This document shows, piece by piece, positions 26,172 through 35,120 of a DNA stretch of 64,000 nt; within the stretch, counting starts at the first letter, position 1, and the number at the start of each line of letters is the position of its first letter. A program made the translations under genes and the position numbers. This stretch comes from Sinomonas mesophila (lineage in GTDB: Bacteria; Actinomycetota; Actinomycetes; Actinomycetales; Micrococcaceae): assembly GCF_001999765.1 (NCBI RefSeq), contig NZ_KV908327.1, forward strand, positions 62,384 to 126,383. Reading direction: 5' to 3'. The notes beneath the pieces are model-generated. The model was not told the origin of the DNA and searched no databases. It saw nothing but the letters and a program-made list of their open reading frames with translations.

Positions 26172-28451
26172 ATGGAGGGTCCCGAGATCCAGTTCTCTGA
26201 GGCCGTCATCGACAACGGCCGCTTCGGCCAGCGCGTGGTGCGCTTCGAGACCGGCCGCCTCGCCAAGCAGGCCGCTGGCGCCGCGATGGCCTACATCGAC
26301 GACGACACCGCCCTGCTCTCCGCCACGACCGCGGGCAAGTCCCCGCGCGAGGGCTTCGACTTCTTCCCCCTCACGGTGGACGTCGAGGAGCGCATGTACG
26401 CCGCGGGCCGGATCCCCGGCTCGTTCTTCCGCCGCGAGGGCCGCCCCTCGACCGAGGCCATCCTCGCGTGCCGCCTCATGGACCGCCCGCTGCGCCCGGC
26501 CTTCGTCAAGGGCCTGCGCAACGAGGTCCAGGTCGTCGTGACCGTCCTCGCGATCAACCCTGACGAGCTCTACGACGTCGTCGCGATCAACGCTGCGTCC
26601 ATGTCGACCCAGCTCGCGGGCCTGCCGTTCTCCGGCCCCATCGGCGGCGTCCGCGTGGCGCTCGTCCACGACGCCGAGGGCACCCAGTGGGTCGCGTTCC
26701 CGAAGCACTCGCAGCTCAAGGACGCGACGTTCGACATGGTCGTCGCCGGGCGCATCGCCGGGGACGACGTCGCGATCATGATGGTCGAGGCCGAGGCCAC
26801 CGACAACTCCTGGAACCTCATCAAGGAGCAGGGTGCGACGGCTCCGACCGAGGAGATCGTCGCCGAGGGCCTCGAGGCCGCCAAGCCCTTCATCCGCGCC
26901 CTGTGCGAGGCCCAGCAGGACCTCGCGGACCGCGCCGCGAAGCCGACCGCCGAGTTCCCGGTCTTCCTGGACTACGAGGCCGACGCTTATGACGCCGTCG
27001 AGGCCGCCGCGGGCGCGAGGCTCGCCGAGGTCTTCCAGATCGCCGACAAGCAGGACCGCGAGGCCGCCGCCGACGAGCTCAAGGACGAGGTCCTCGCCCA
27101 GCTCGCCGGGCAGTTCGAGGGCCGCGAGAAGGAGCTCTCCGCAGCCTTCCGCTCGGTCACGAAGAAGGTCGTGCGCCAGCGCATCCTCAAGGACCAGGTC
27201 CGCATCGACGGCCGCGGCCTGACGGACATCCGCCAGCTCACCGCCGAGGTCGAGGTCCTTCCGCGCGTCCACGGCTCCGCGATCTTCGAACGCGGCGAGA
27301 CCCAGATCATGGGCGTCACGACGCTCAACATGCTCAAGATGGAGCAGCAGATCGACTCGCTCTCCCCGGAGACGCACAAGCGGTACATGCACAACTACAA
27401 CTTCCCGCCGTACTCGACGGGCGAGACGGGCCGCGTCGGCTCGCCGAAGCGCCGCGAGATCGGCCACGGCGCACTCGCCGAGCGCGCGCTCGTCCCGGTG
27501 CTGCCGTCCCGCGAGGAGTTCCCGTACGCGATCCGCCAGGTCTCCGAGGCCCTCGGCTCGAACGGCTCGACCTCGATGGGCTCCGTGTGCGCCTCGACCC
27601 TGTCGCTGCTCAACGCCGGTGTGCCGCTCAAGGCGCCCGTCGCGGGCATCGCGATGGGCCTCGTCTCCGATGAGGTTGACGGCCAGACCCGCTACGCGGC
27701 CCTGACCGACATCCTGGGCGCCGAGGACGCGTTCGGCGACATGGACTTCAAGGTCGCGGGCACGTCCGAGTTCGTCACGGCGATCCAGCTCGACACGAAG
27801 CTCGATGGCATCCCGGCCTCGGTCCTCGCCGCCGCGCTCAAGCAGGCCCGCGAGGCGCGCCTGCACATCCTCTCGGTCATCAACGCCGCGATCGAGGGCC
27901 CGGACGAGCTTTCCGAGTTCGCCCCGCGCATCATCGCGATCAAGATCCCCGTGGACAAGATCGGCGAGGTCATCGGGCCCAAGGGCAAGATGATCAACCA
28001 GATCCAGGAGGACACCGGCGCCGAGATCTCGATCGAGGACGACGGCACCGTGCTCATCGGCGCGACCGACGGCTCCTCGGCCGACGCCGCGCGCGCGGCG
28101 ATCAACGCGATCGCCAACCCGCAGCTGCCCGAGGTGGGCGAGCGCTACCTCGGCACCGTTGTGAAGACGACGACCTTCGGCGCGTTCGTCTCCCTCACCC
28201 CGGGCAAGGACGGCCTCCTGCACATCTCCGAGCTGCGCAAGCTCGCGGGCGGCAAGCGAGTCGACAACGTCGAGGACGTGGTCTCCGTGGGCCAGAAGGT
28301 CCAGGTCGAGATCACGAAGATCGACGACCGCGGCAAGCTCTCCCTCTCTCCGGTCATCGCCGAGGCCGAGTCCGCTGACGAGGCTCCGGCGCAGGCCGAG
28401 GCGGAGCAGGCCGACGCCGAGCAGGCAAACGCCGCGGCTGCCGACGCCTGA
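26172..28451 (+). CDS. pnp: Polyribonucleotide nucleotidyltransferase (PNPase)
   Basis: 759-residue phosphorolytic 3'-5' exoribonuclease. Two RNase PH domains (about 15-225 and 335-570) flank an alpha-helical domain; KH follows ([20 protein letters not shown]), then S1 ([20 protein letters not shown]). The active-site region [18 protein letters not shown] is intact. The Ala/Glu-rich tail after S1 is longer than in Proteobacteria. The ATG follows GGAGG. Autoregulation via the hairpin spacer is plausible. Confidence 0.98.
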   Translation: MEGPEIQFSEAVIDNGRFGQRVVRFETGRLAKQAAGAAMAYIDDDTALLSATTAGKSPREGFDFFPLTVDVEERMYAAGRIPGSFFRREGRPSTEAILACRLMDRPLRPAFVKGLRNEVQVVVTVLAINPDELYDVVAINAASMSTQLAGLPFSGPIGGVRVALVHDAEGTQWVAFPKHSQLKDATFDMVVAGRIAGDDVAIMMVEAEATDNSWNLIKEQGATAPTEEIVAEGLEAAKPFIRALCEAQQDLADRAAKPTAEFPVFLDYEADAYDAVEAAAGARLAEVFQIADKQDREAAADELKDEVLAQLAGQFEGREKELSAAFRSVTKKVVRQRILKDQVRIDGRGLTDIRQLTAEVEVLPRVHGSAIFERGETQIMGVTTLNMLKMEQQIDSLSPETHKRYMHNYNFPPYSTGETGRVGSPKRREIGHGALAERALVPVLPSREEFPYAIRQVSEALGSNGSTSMGSVCASTLSLLNAGVPLKAPVAGIAMGLVSDEVDGQTRYAALTDILGAEDAFGDMDFKVAGTSEFVTAIQLDTKLDGIPASVLAAALKQAREARLHILSVINAAIEGPDELSEFAPRIIAIKIPVDKIGEVIGPKGKMINQIQEDTGAEISIEDDGTVLIGATDGSSADAARAAINAIANPQLPEVGERYLGTVVKTTTFGAFVSLTPGKDGLLHISELRKLAGGKRVDNVEDVVSVGQKVQVEITKIDDRGKLSLSPVIAEAESADEAPAQAEAEQADAEQANAAAADA

Positions 28452-28454
28452 GGC

Positions 28455-29819
28455 ATGGCAACTGTCGAATTGCCGCTGACCGCTGGCCAGCTCGTGGACG
28501 GTGCCCCCGCATCGACCACGGTCTTCGGGCAGGAGGGCGGCGCCGTCGTGCGCCGCTCCGTCCTGCCCGGGGGCGTCCGCGTCCTGACGGAGGCGATGCC
28601 CGGCCAGCGGTCGGCGGCGATCGGCTTCTGGGTCGGCGTCGGCTCGCGTGACGAGGCCGAGGGCCAGCACGGCTCGACGCACTTCCTCGAGCATCTCCTG
28701 TTCAAGGGGACCCAGCGCCGGACGGCGCTCGAGATCGCCTCGGCGTTCGACGAGGTCGGCGGCGAGTCCAACGCGGCCACGGCCAAGGAGAGCACGTGCT
28801 ACTACGCGCGCGTGCTCGACACGGACCTGCCGATGGCGATCGACGTGATCGCGGACATGATCACCTCGGCAGTGCTGGATGCCGGCGAGCTCGAGCAGGA
28901 GCGCGACGTGATCCTCGAGGAGATCGCGATGGACAGCGATGATCCGACGGACGTCGCCCACGAGCACTTCGTCGCCGCCGTCCTCGGCGAGCACCCGCTC
29001 GGCCGGCCGATCGGCGGCACCCCCGAGGCGATCCGCGCCGTCCCGCGCGATTCCGTGTGGGAGCACTACCGCCGCTACTACCGCCCCTCCGAGCTCGTCG
29101 TGACCGCGGCGGGGGGACTCGAGCACGACGCCGTGTGCCGGCTCGTCCTCGAGGCGCTCCAGGGCGCGGGCTGGCACCTCGAGGATGCCGTGCCCCCCGT
29201 GGCACGGCGCTCAACCGTGGCGGCCGAGATCACTGGCCGCCCCGGGCTGACCGTCGTGCGGCGCCAGGTGGAGCAGGCCAACGTCATCATGGGCTGCCCG
29301 TCGATCACCGCGACGGACCCGCGCCGATACGTCATGAGCGTGCTCAACGCGGTCCTCGGCGGCGGCATGTCCTCGCGCCTCTTCCAGGAGATCCGCGAGA
29401 AGCGCGGCCTCGTCTATTCGACGTACTCGTTCGCCTCGGCGTACGCGGACGCCGGGTACTTCGGCATCTATGGCGGGTGTTCGCCCGCGAAGGTCCCGCA
29501 GGTGCTTTCCCTCATGGAGACCGAGCTGACGAAGCTCGCCGAGGACGGCATCACCGAGGAGGAGCTGCGCAAGGCGGTCGGGCAGCTCTCGGGCGGGATC
29601 GTGCTCGCGCTCGAGGATACCGGCTCGCGCATGTCCCGCCTGGGCCGCGCCGAGCTCGTCTCAGGGGAGTTCCAGGACATCGAGGAGACCCTGTCCCGGA
29701 TCGCCTCCGTCCGGGCGGAGGAGGTCCAGGAGCTCGCGCGGGTCCTCGCCACGTCCCCGCGCACGGTCACGGTCGTGGGCCCGTTCGAGGAGTCGGAGAC
29801 GTTCGGCCTCGCCCTCTGA
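28455..29819 (+). CDS. M16 family zinc metallopeptidase
   Basis: 454-residue processing-peptidase-like M16 protease. The inverted zinc motif HFLEH is at residues 76-80, with the third ligand Glu in the ERDVILEEIAMDSDDP helix about 75 residues later; the C-terminal M16C domain contains GGGMSSRLFQEIREKRGLVY. It starts 3 bases after pnp, the same arrangement as the PepR/YmxG-type gene of other Gram-positives. The natural substrate is unknown. The final 54-base stretch runs into a repeat-derived hairpin. Confidence 0.93.
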   Translation: MATVELPLTAGQLVDGAPASTTVFGQEGGAVVRRSVLPGGVRVLTEAMPGQRSAAIGFWVGVGSRDEAEGQHGSTHFLEHLLFKGTQRRTALEIASAFDEVGGESNAATAKESTCYYARVLDTDLPMAIDVIADMITSAVLDAGELEQERDVILEEIAMDSDDPTDVAHEHFVAAVLGEHPLGRPIGGTPEAIRAVPRDSVWEHYRRYYRPSELVVTAAGGLEHDAVCRLVLEALQGAGWHLEDAVPPVARRSTVAAEITGRPGLTVVRRQVEQANVIMGCPSITATDPRRYVMSVLNAVLGGGMSSRLFQEIREKRGLVYSTYSFASAYADAGYFGIYGGCSPAKVPQVLSLMETELTKLAEDGITEEELRKAVGQLSGGIVLALEDTGSRMSRLGRAELVSGEFQDIEETLSRIASVRAEEVQELARVLATSPRTVTVVGPFEESETFGLAL

Positions 29820-29820
29820 T

Positions 29821-29876
29821 CTGACCCCGCATCGTTGAGAGCTGACCCCGCATCGACACCGTCGATGCGGGGTCAG
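29821..29876 (+). repeat. 16-bp hairpin with an extra copy of its left arm
   Basis: CTGACCCCGCATCGAC (29842-29857) and its exact complement (29861-29876) enclose a 3-base loop. The first 14 bases of the arm also occur at 29821-29834, directly after the M16 stop. The structure can act as a terminator; the duplicated arm looks like a truncated mobile or dispersed repeat. Confidence 0.7.
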
Positions 29877-29911
29877 GTGCTTTGTGAGCCGAATCTCGAA
29901 AATAGTCGGCT

Positions 29912-29940
29912 AGTTGAAAGTAGATTGTTGACAATCAACT
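29912..29940. promoter_or_regulatory. GntR-like operator: nested inverted repeats
   Basis: GATTGT-TG-ACAATC (29923-29936) is a perfect inverted repeat nested within AGTTGA (29912-29917) and TCAACT (29935-29940). The pattern resembles operators of FadR/VanR-type GntR regulators (from memory). It overlaps the -35 box below. No gntR gene is in the window. Confidence 0.5.
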
Positions 29941-29956
29941 GTTTGCGGCGCACACT
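29928..29956 (+). promoter_or_regulatory. Promoter overlapping the GntR-like operator
   Basis: Consensus TTGACA (29928-29933), a 17-base spacer and CACACT (29951-29956). The region is conspicuously AT-rich compared with the rest of the window. Confidence 0.55.
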
Positions 29957-29981
29957 GGAGGAAACCGAAGGGGTGAACATC

Positions 29982-30191
29982 ATGAAGTCTCGAACACTTT
30001 GCGCACAACGGAAGATGGCCCAGCGGCACTCGCTGGAATCCGACTACGGCTTCCACGCTCCGAGCCCCCGCCCCTCCGGGGACGGCTGGATGTCTCTCCC
30101 GACCGAGGGAGGGGTCGCCATCGAGCGCGGCGCGGACCTGAACGTGAACCTCTCCGCGCTGGGACCCGGCGACGCCCCGTTCCTCGGCTGA
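29982..30191 (+). CDS. Small hypothetical protein
   Basis: A 69-residue open frame downstream of the promoter at 29928-29956. AAGGGGTG lies 6 bases before the ATG, and a GTG at 29973 is an alternative start. The first 12 codons are AT-rich, but the rest shows the strong G/C third-position bias of real genes here. The sequence is hydrophilic with no membrane segment, and ends in NLSALGPGDAPFLG. No family is recognised; it could be a remnant of a larger accessory gene. Confidence 0.4.
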   Translation: MKSRTLCAQRKMAQRHSLESDYGFHAPSPRPSGDGWMSLPTEGGVAIERGADLNVNLSALGPGDAPFLG

Positions 30192-30336
30192 GCCTCCTGG
30201 ACACTCATAGCCCCCACATGCTGCCCCTGAAGGTGTGGCCGCCGGCGCAATGGCGCGCCGGGGCCCGCCGGGCACCATCCGCACAACCCACGAGCGGCCA
30301 CTGCCGCCAAGTACAGGACAGGAACGGTGAGACATC
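30192..30336. other. 145-base spacer between two small ORFs
   Basis: No gene, tRNA or clear terminator is visible. It contains only GC-rich imperfect repeats around 30240-30275. Confidence 0.4.
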
Positions 30337-30567
30337 ATGGCTTCAACGAGCGAACTCCGCGTCGGTCAGACCGTCGAGTGGTACGACACGCCCCTCGGTG
30401 GCTGCGCGACGGGCAAAGTAGAGAACGTCTCCCACCATTCCGGCTGGGTGACGGTCCGCCTGAACGCGCTGTACGTCCTGGCCCCGTGGCAGGATTCCGG
30501 CGCCTCCGGCCGGACGCACCGGACCCACACGACGATGCGGGCGCACCAGCTCACGCCGCGCGACTAG
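30337..30567 (+). CDS. Small hypothetical protein
   Basis: 76 residues starting ATG behind GGTGAG. The middle contains VGQTVEWYDTPLGGCATGKVENVSHHSGWVTVRLNAL split by conserved-looking Trp/Gly positions, which suggests a small beta-barrel (SH3- or KOW-like) fold, although this is only an impression from the alternating pattern. Codon use matches the genome. The TAG stop abuts the stop of the convergent ABC permease with no gap. Function unknown. Confidence 0.5.
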   Translation: MASTSELRVGQTVEWYDTPLGGCATGKVENVSHHSGWVTVRLNALYVLAPWQDSGASGRTHRTHTTMRAHQLTPRD

Positions 30568-31425
30568 TCAGGCCAGGATGTCCTTGGTCGTGAACCGGCC
30601 GTAGGCTAGCGCGGCGAAGAACGCCGCATAGCCGGCCTGGAGCAGGGCGTTCTGCCCGAGCGAGTCCCACGCGACCGGCTCACGCAGGAAGTCCGCGAGC
30701 CCGAGCCAGTGGTGCGTGAAGAGCCACGGGTGCAGCCACTCCAGCTGGTCGAGCGCGCCGAGGATCTGGGAGACGACGGCGAGGACCGCCGTCGCTGCCA
30801 TCGCCCCGACCGGGACCCCCGTGAGCGTCGAGGCGAACAGCCCGATCGCGGCGAGCCCCAGGAGCGAGACGGCAGAGTACCCCGCCATGAGCAGGAGGCG
30901 CCCGAAGGCCTCGCCCGGGCCGATCACCGCGCCGGACAGGAGCGTCGCCTGCCCGAGAGGGAACAGGACAAGGCCCGTCGCCGTGCCGCCGAGCACGACG
31001 GCGAGCGGCGCCGCGACGCAGAAGAGCGCGGTGGATGCGTACTTGACCGCGAGCAGCCGCACCCGCCCGGCGGGGGCGACGAGCAGGTAGCGCAGGGTTC
31101 CGAGGCTCGCCTCCCCGGCGATGGTGTCCCCTGAGACGACGCTCACGGTGAGCGGCAGGAACAGGGGCGTGCAGACCACGAGGGCGACGACGCCCACGAA
31201 CAGGCCGTTCTCCGTGACCTGGTTCAGGAATGCCGGGCCGCGCCCGCTCGGCGGCCGGCCCGAGAACCTCACCGCGAGCCCGATCAGGACGGGGACGGCG
31301 GCGAGGGCGCCGAACATCGCCCACGTCCGCCAGCGCCGGAACAGGATGCCGAGCTCCGAGCCCAGCAGCCGCAGCGTCGCGGGGCCCGCCGGCCGGGGCT
31401 CCGCCCCCGCCTCAGCCCGCGACAT
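30568..31425 (-). CDS. ABC-2 type transporter permease
   Basis: 285-residue membrane protein with six hydrophobic segments. VVSGDTIAGEASLGTLRYLLVAP is the typical ABC-2 permease loop, as in NosY/copper-ABC-like systems. It is encoded downstream of, and overlaps by 14 bases, an ABC ATPase gene, and completes a three-gene operon with a LolA-like exported protein. Substrate unknown. Confidence 0.9.
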   Translation of the reverse strand: MSRAEAGAEPRPAGPATLRLLGSELGILFRRWRTWAMFGALAAVPVLIGLAVRFSGRPPSGRGPAFLNQVTENGLFVGVVALVVCTPLFLPLTVSVVSGDTIAGEASLGTLRYLLVAPAGRVRLLAVKYASTALFCVAAPLAVVLGGTATGLVLFPLGQATLLSGAVIGPGEAFGRLLLMAGYSAVSLLGLAAIGLFASTLTGVPVGAMAATAVLAVVSQILGALDQLEWLHPWLFTHHWLGLADFLREPVAWDSLGQNALLQAGYAAFFAALAYGRFTTKDILA

Positions 31426-32413
31426 CGAAGCCCTCTCCCGTGAGCTCGACGAACCGCTCCTCGAGGCTTCCCGCCCCGGCGGAGAACCCCCGGACCCGCA
31501 CCCCCGCCGCGACGAGCGCCGCGACCACCGCCTCAGGCGGGGGCACGCCGTCGTGCGCGGGACGGTCCGCGCCGCCGCCATCCAGGGCATGGGCGGCCAC
31601 GCCCGCCACGATTCCGGGGCCCGCGGGCTCGGGCTCGACGCCGAAGCGGCGCAGCACCTCGGCCGCCTCAGCGGCGTCCGGCGTGCGCACCTCGAACCGG
31701 AACCGCGCGCCCTCGCGCAGCGCCCCGAGCTCGGCCTGCGCGACGAGGCGACCAGCCCGCAGCACGGCCGCGTGCGAGCAGATCTGCTCGACCTCGGCGA
31801 GAAGGTGGCTCGAGACGAAGACCGTGGTCCCGTCGTCCGCGAGCGAGCGGATGAGCGCCCGCACCTCGCGCGTGCCCTGCGGGTCGAGGCCGTTTGTCGG
31901 CTCGTCGAGCACGAGCAGCTCGCGGGGCAGCAGGATCGCCGCCGCGAGCCCGAGCCGCTGTTTCATGCCGAGGGAGTAGGCGTGGACGCGCTTGCGCGCC
32001 GCGTGGCTCAGGCCGACCCGCTCAAGGGCGGCAGCGACCCGCGCGGCGCGCGTGCGCGGGGGCGCGAGCGGGTCCGCGGTGTCGAGCCGCTCGAGGTTCG
32101 CCCGGCCGCTCAGGAACGGGTAGAAGGCGGGTCCCTCGACGAGCGCGCCGACGCGGGGCAGGACGCGCCGCAGCGCGTCCGGTATGGGCTCGCCGAGCAC
32201 CTCGGCGCGCCCGGCGCTCGGGGAGACGAGCCCGAGGAGCATGCGGATCGTCGTCGTCTTGCCCGAGCCGTTCGGGCCGAGGAAGCCGAACACCGCCCCG
32301 CGCGGGACCTCGAGGTCCAGGCCCGCGACGGCCGTGTGCGCGCCGAAGCGCTTGGTCAGCGCGTCCGTGCGGATGGCCGCGCCGCCCCCTGAGCCGCCCC
32401 CCGGACCGCTCAC
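31412..32413 (-). CDS. ABC transporter ATP-binding protein
   Basis: 333-residue ATPase of the CcmA/NatA type. Walker A GPNGSGKTTT lies near residue 42, signature YSLGMKQRLGLA, Walker B LLVLDEPTNGLD and H-loop VSSHLLAEVEQI. The last ~100 residues form a C-terminal extension with AGVRVRGFSAGAGSLEERFV, normal for this class. The GTG start overlaps the stop of the LolA-like gene as GTGA; the 3' end overlaps the permease. Confidence 0.92.
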   Translation of the reverse strand: MSGPGGGSGGGAAIRTDALTKRFGAHTAVAGLDLEVPRGAVFGFLGPNGSGKTTTIRMLLGLVSPSAGRAEVLGEPIPDALRRVLPRVGALVEGPAFYPFLSGRANLERLDTADPLAPPRTRAARVAAALERVGLSHAARKRVHAYSLGMKQRLGLAAAILLPRELLVLDEPTNGLDPQGTREVRALIRSLADDGTTVFVSSHLLAEVEQICSHAAVLRAGRLVAQAELGALREGARFRFEVRTPDAAEAAEVLRRFGVEPEPAGPGIVAGVAAHALDGGGADRPAHDGVPPPEAVVAALVAAGVRVRGFSAGAGSLEERFVELTGEGFDVAG

Positions 32414-33510
32414 CGGGCGGCCGCCGCCTCGAGCGCCGAGGCCGGCACGGCCCCGACGAGGACGCGGCCGTCGTCGGCCAGCAAGATGTTCACGAGGGAC
32501 GAGGAGAGCAGCCGCCCGCGCGCCGCGGGCACCGCAAGCTGCTGCACGAGCGGGGACGCGAGGACGTCCGGCGGCACCCTGTCCGCGGGGATGACGGCGA
32601 TCGCGTCCCAGCCGGGGGCGTGGCCGACGTCCGGCGTCGGATGGTCGCCGGGCGACGTGCCGGCGTGCGGCGGGACGGCGTCCGCGGGGATCTGCTTCTC
32701 GGTCACGGTCGCTCCGGGCGGCGGCACGAGGGTGAACAGCGCCGGGTCGGGGGCGCCGAAGGACAGGGACGTGAACCCGGCGTGGAAAGCCGCCACGGCC
32801 TGGCCCTTCGCATAGACGTCGACGGCGAGCGGCATTCCGCTGGCGGCGTCCACGGCGATCTGGACCCGGTCGACCAGCGTCCCGGCGGTCCGGGGCGTCA
32901 GGACCAGCGCGTACGCGCTGCGCCCGGCCACGACGACGGGCGCGCCGAGCGTGACCTCGGTGCTCGGGTCGGCCGCGGCGAGGAGCCGGCGGGCGAGGTC
33001 GTCGGGCGAGGCCGTGGGCGCGGCCGGAGCCGTCGCGCCGGGGGAGCCGTGGGAAAGCGTCCGGTCTGGGAGCACGGCGTGCATGACGGCGTTGGCCTTG
33101 GAGTCGTAGGTCCACACGTCCCGGCCGTTGCGGACGAGGTCACGCTCGGCGAGCTGGTCGATGACCTGGACGCGCACGTGCTCCGGCCCGTCGGCGTACA
33201 CGCGGGCGGTGTGCGGGACCGTGAGCAGCTCGAGGACGGCGGCCTCCGGCCCGGTGGCCGGGCCGCCCGAGCCGGGCCCGAGGGTCTGGGCGGGGATGGC
33301 CGGGAGGCCGAGGTCGGTCCGCTGCTCGAGCGTGCCGGAGAACTGCCGCGCGTCAGTCCTCGTGGCGTTGCCCGCGACGAGGGCGAGCACCTGCTCGGGC
33401 GTGGCCGGAGGGGGCGGTGCCACCACCGCGGAGGCTCCGCCCGCGAGCAGGCCCACCGCTATCGCGGCGGGCACGGCCGCCGCGGGGATCCACCGACGCC
33501 AGCCGCGCAT
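32410..33510 (-). CDS. LolA/MucB-like exported protein
   Basis: 366 residues with a cleavable signal peptide (RRWIPAAAVPAAIAVGLLAG, cleavage after GGASA near residue 28). The mature part resembles the LolA/LppX-like half-barrel of the outer-membrane-lipoprotein-sorting superfamily: RNGRDVWTYDSKANAVMHAV and VQIAVDAASGMPLAVDVYAKG are typical. It is first in an operon with an ABC ATPase and permease, so it may be a substrate-binding or chaperone partner, or a lipid carrier (inference). Confidence 0.78.
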   Translation of the reverse strand: MRGWRRWIPAAAVPAAIAVGLLAGGASAVVAPPPPATPEQVLALVAGNATRTDARQFSGTLEQRTDLGLPAIPAQTLGPGSGGPATGPEAAVLELLTVPHTARVYADGPEHVRVQVIDQLAERDLVRNGRDVWTYDSKANAVMHAVLPDRTLSHGSPGATAPAAPTASPDDLARRLLAAADPSTEVTLGAPVVVAGRSAYALVLTPRTAGTLVDRVQIAVDAASGMPLAVDVYAKGQAVAAFHAGFTSLSFGAPDPALFTLVPPPGATVTEKQIPADAVPPHAGTSPGDHPTPDVGHAPGWDAIAVIPADRVPPDVLASPLVQQLAVPAARGRLLSSSLVNILLADDGRVLVGAVPASALEAAAAR

Positions 33511-33587
33511 GGCAAGCCACCTCCCGAACGCTGTGCTTCCACGCTACGCCTGTGGCGGGATCCTGTCCCCGGGAGTTTCCTGTGAGG

Positions 33588-33869
33588 CTAGCCGCCCGCG
33601 AAGGGCGGCAGCACGTCGAGCACGTCCCCGTCGGCGAGGGCCCGAGTGCGGTCCTTCGCGGCCACCTCGTTGACGAGGAACGAGCAGCGCCGCAGCACGT
33701 CGGCGAGCGGGGGCGCGCCCCTGTTCTCTGCCCGGTGGGCGCTGCGGTCGACGGCGAGCGCGGCCTCGAGCGCCTCGGCGAGGGTCGCGCCGTCGGCCGC
33801 CTCGAGCGGCTCCTCGGCCACGCCGGCCGCGGCCTGGGCCGCGGCGTAGTACCGCACGGTGATCTGCAT
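33588..33869 (-). CDS. moaD: Molybdopterin synthase sulfur carrier subunit
   Basis: 93-residue ubiquitin-like MoaD. It ends in the required PPFAGG, whose terminal Gly-Gly is thiocarboxylated to give sulfur to MoaE. Strands MQITVRYYAAAQAAAG and DGDVLDVLPPFAGG frame the fold. It lies 8 bases downstream of moaA on the same strand. The adenylating partner MoeB/MoeZ is not in the window. Confidence 0.92.
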   Translation of the reverse strand: MQITVRYYAAAQAAAGVAEEPLEAADGATLAEALEAALAVDRSAHRAENRGAPPLADVLRRCSFLVNEVAAKDRTRALADGDVLDVLPPFAGG

Positions 33870-33877
33870 GTCGCTCC

Positions 33878-35017
33878 CTAGCCGCCGATCGCGCTCATCG
33901 ACCGGTCCGGCTGCACGAAGTCCTGGGCCCCGAGGCCCGTGTGGTCCATGCCGTGGGCCTTGGGCTTGAGCCACATCGCGTCCTGCCACAGCGACGCGAC
34001 GGCCTCGTCGCCGGCGTCGGAGCGCAGGAAGGGGCGGAGGTCCACCTCGTCGTGCGAGAAGAGGCAGCTCATGACCTTGCCCTCGGCCGTGATCCGGGTG
34101 CGCTTGCAGTCCGCGCAGAACGGCTCGGTGACCGACGCGATGATGCCCACGATGCCCAGCGGCACCTCGTCGGCAGGGCCGCCGTCGGCCGGCCCGGCGA
34201 GCGGGCGCACCTCGAAGCGCTCGGCGGGCGCGCCGTCGCGCGCGCGGGGGTCCGGGGCGAGGCTGAAGCGGCGGCCGAGGATCCCGCGGACCTCGGCCGC
34301 GGTGATCATGCCGTCGCGCGTCCAGCCGTGGTCGGCGTCGAGCGGCATCTGCTCGATGAAGCGCAGCTCGTAGCCGCGCTCGAGGCACCACGCGAGCAGC
34401 TCGGGGGCGTCGGTGTCGTTGATCCCCCGCATGAGCACCGCGTTGATCTTGATCGGGCCCAGGCCCGCGGCGTCGGCGGCCTCGATGCCAGCCAGGACGC
34501 GATCGAAGAACGGCCGCCGCGTGAGCTGTGCGAAGGTCTCCGGGTGCAGGGTGTCGAGGGAGATGTTGATCCGGGTCAGTCCCGCGGCCGCCAGGGCCGC
34601 GGCCTTGGCGTCGAGGCCCACGCCGTTGGTCGTGAGCGCGATCGGCAGGTCGGGGTGGGCCGCGCGCAGCGCGGCGATGATCTCGACGAGATCGGCCCGC
34701 ACGAGCGGCTCCCCGCCCGTGAGGCGCAGCTCGCGCACGCCGAGCCGGTCGACGCCGATGCCCACGAGCCGCACGATCTCCTCGGCAGTCAGCACGGCGT
34801 CCTTGGCGAGCCAGGGGAGGCCCTCTGCGGGCATGCAGTAGGAGCAGCGCAGGTTGCACTTGTCCGTCAGGGACAGGCGCATGTCCGTGGCGACGCGGCC
34901 GTAGCGGTCGGCGAGGCCGGAGAGCTGGGGGCGGTCGACGGTGGGTCCCGCAGCGGGCGCCCCGGCGGCCCGCGCGGCCCCGCCGCGCACTGCCGGGATG
35001 CCGAGCTGAACTGTCAT
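33878..35017 (-). CDS. moaA: GTP 3',8-cyclase
   Basis: 379-residue radical-SAM enzyme that starts molybdenum cofactor synthesis from GTP. The SAM cluster motif is CNLRCSYC, the second cluster ligands are in CADCKRTRITAEGKVMSCL, and RLTGGEPLVRADL is the SAM-binding GGE motif. The protein ends in Gly-Gly, as required for MoaA activity. The start at 35017 fits a leaderless promoter (TACCTT 6 bases upstream); an upstream ATG at 35065 lies beyond that box. Confidence 0.95.
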   Translation of the reverse strand: MTVQLGIPAVRGGAARAAGAPAAGPTVDRPQLSGLADRYGRVATDMRLSLTDKCNLRCSYCMPAEGLPWLAKDAVLTAEEIVRLVGIGVDRLGVRELRLTGGEPLVRADLVEIIAALRAAHPDLPIALTTNGVGLDAKAAALAAAGLTRINISLDTLHPETFAQLTRRPFFDRVLAGIEAADAAGLGPIKINAVLMRGINDTDAPELLAWCLERGYELRFIEQMPLDADHGWTRDGMITAAEVRGILGRRFSLAPDPRARDGAPAERFEVRPLAGPADGGPADEVPLGIVGIIASVTEPFCADCKRTRITAEGKVMSCLFSHDEVDLRPFLRSDAGDEAVASLWQDAMWLKPKAHGMDHTGLGAQDFVQPDRSMSAIGG

Positions 35018-35023
35018 ATATCT

Positions 35024-35029
35024 AAGGTA
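35024..35029 (-). promoter_or_regulatory. -10 box of leaderless promoter for moaA
   Basis: On the minus strand TACCTT followed by 6 bases and the ATG; no Shine-Dalgarno sequence is present. Confidence 0.5.
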
Positions 35030-35108
35030 CGACAGAGACCCGGCCCGTGGTCTGCCCCCGTCCACATTCCGGCGGCCGGTCCGCGCGAACGGTGTCGGAC
35101 GCCGAGCC

Positions 35109-35114
35109 TATGCT
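35109..35114 (+). promoter_or_regulatory. -10 box of leaderless promoter for the molybdopterin oxidoreductase operon
   Basis: TATGCT ends 6 bases before the ATG at 35121. It lies back to back with the moaA promoter in a 103-base divergent region. Confidence 0.55.
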
Positions 35115-35120
35115 GGAGGC

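Noticed and set aside
25893-29177. Minus-strand open frame of over 1000 codons across pnp and the M16 gene
   Set aside because: Low-complexity Arg/Leu/Ala/Asp/Val composition mirrors G/C third positions of the plus-strand genes; no domain seen.
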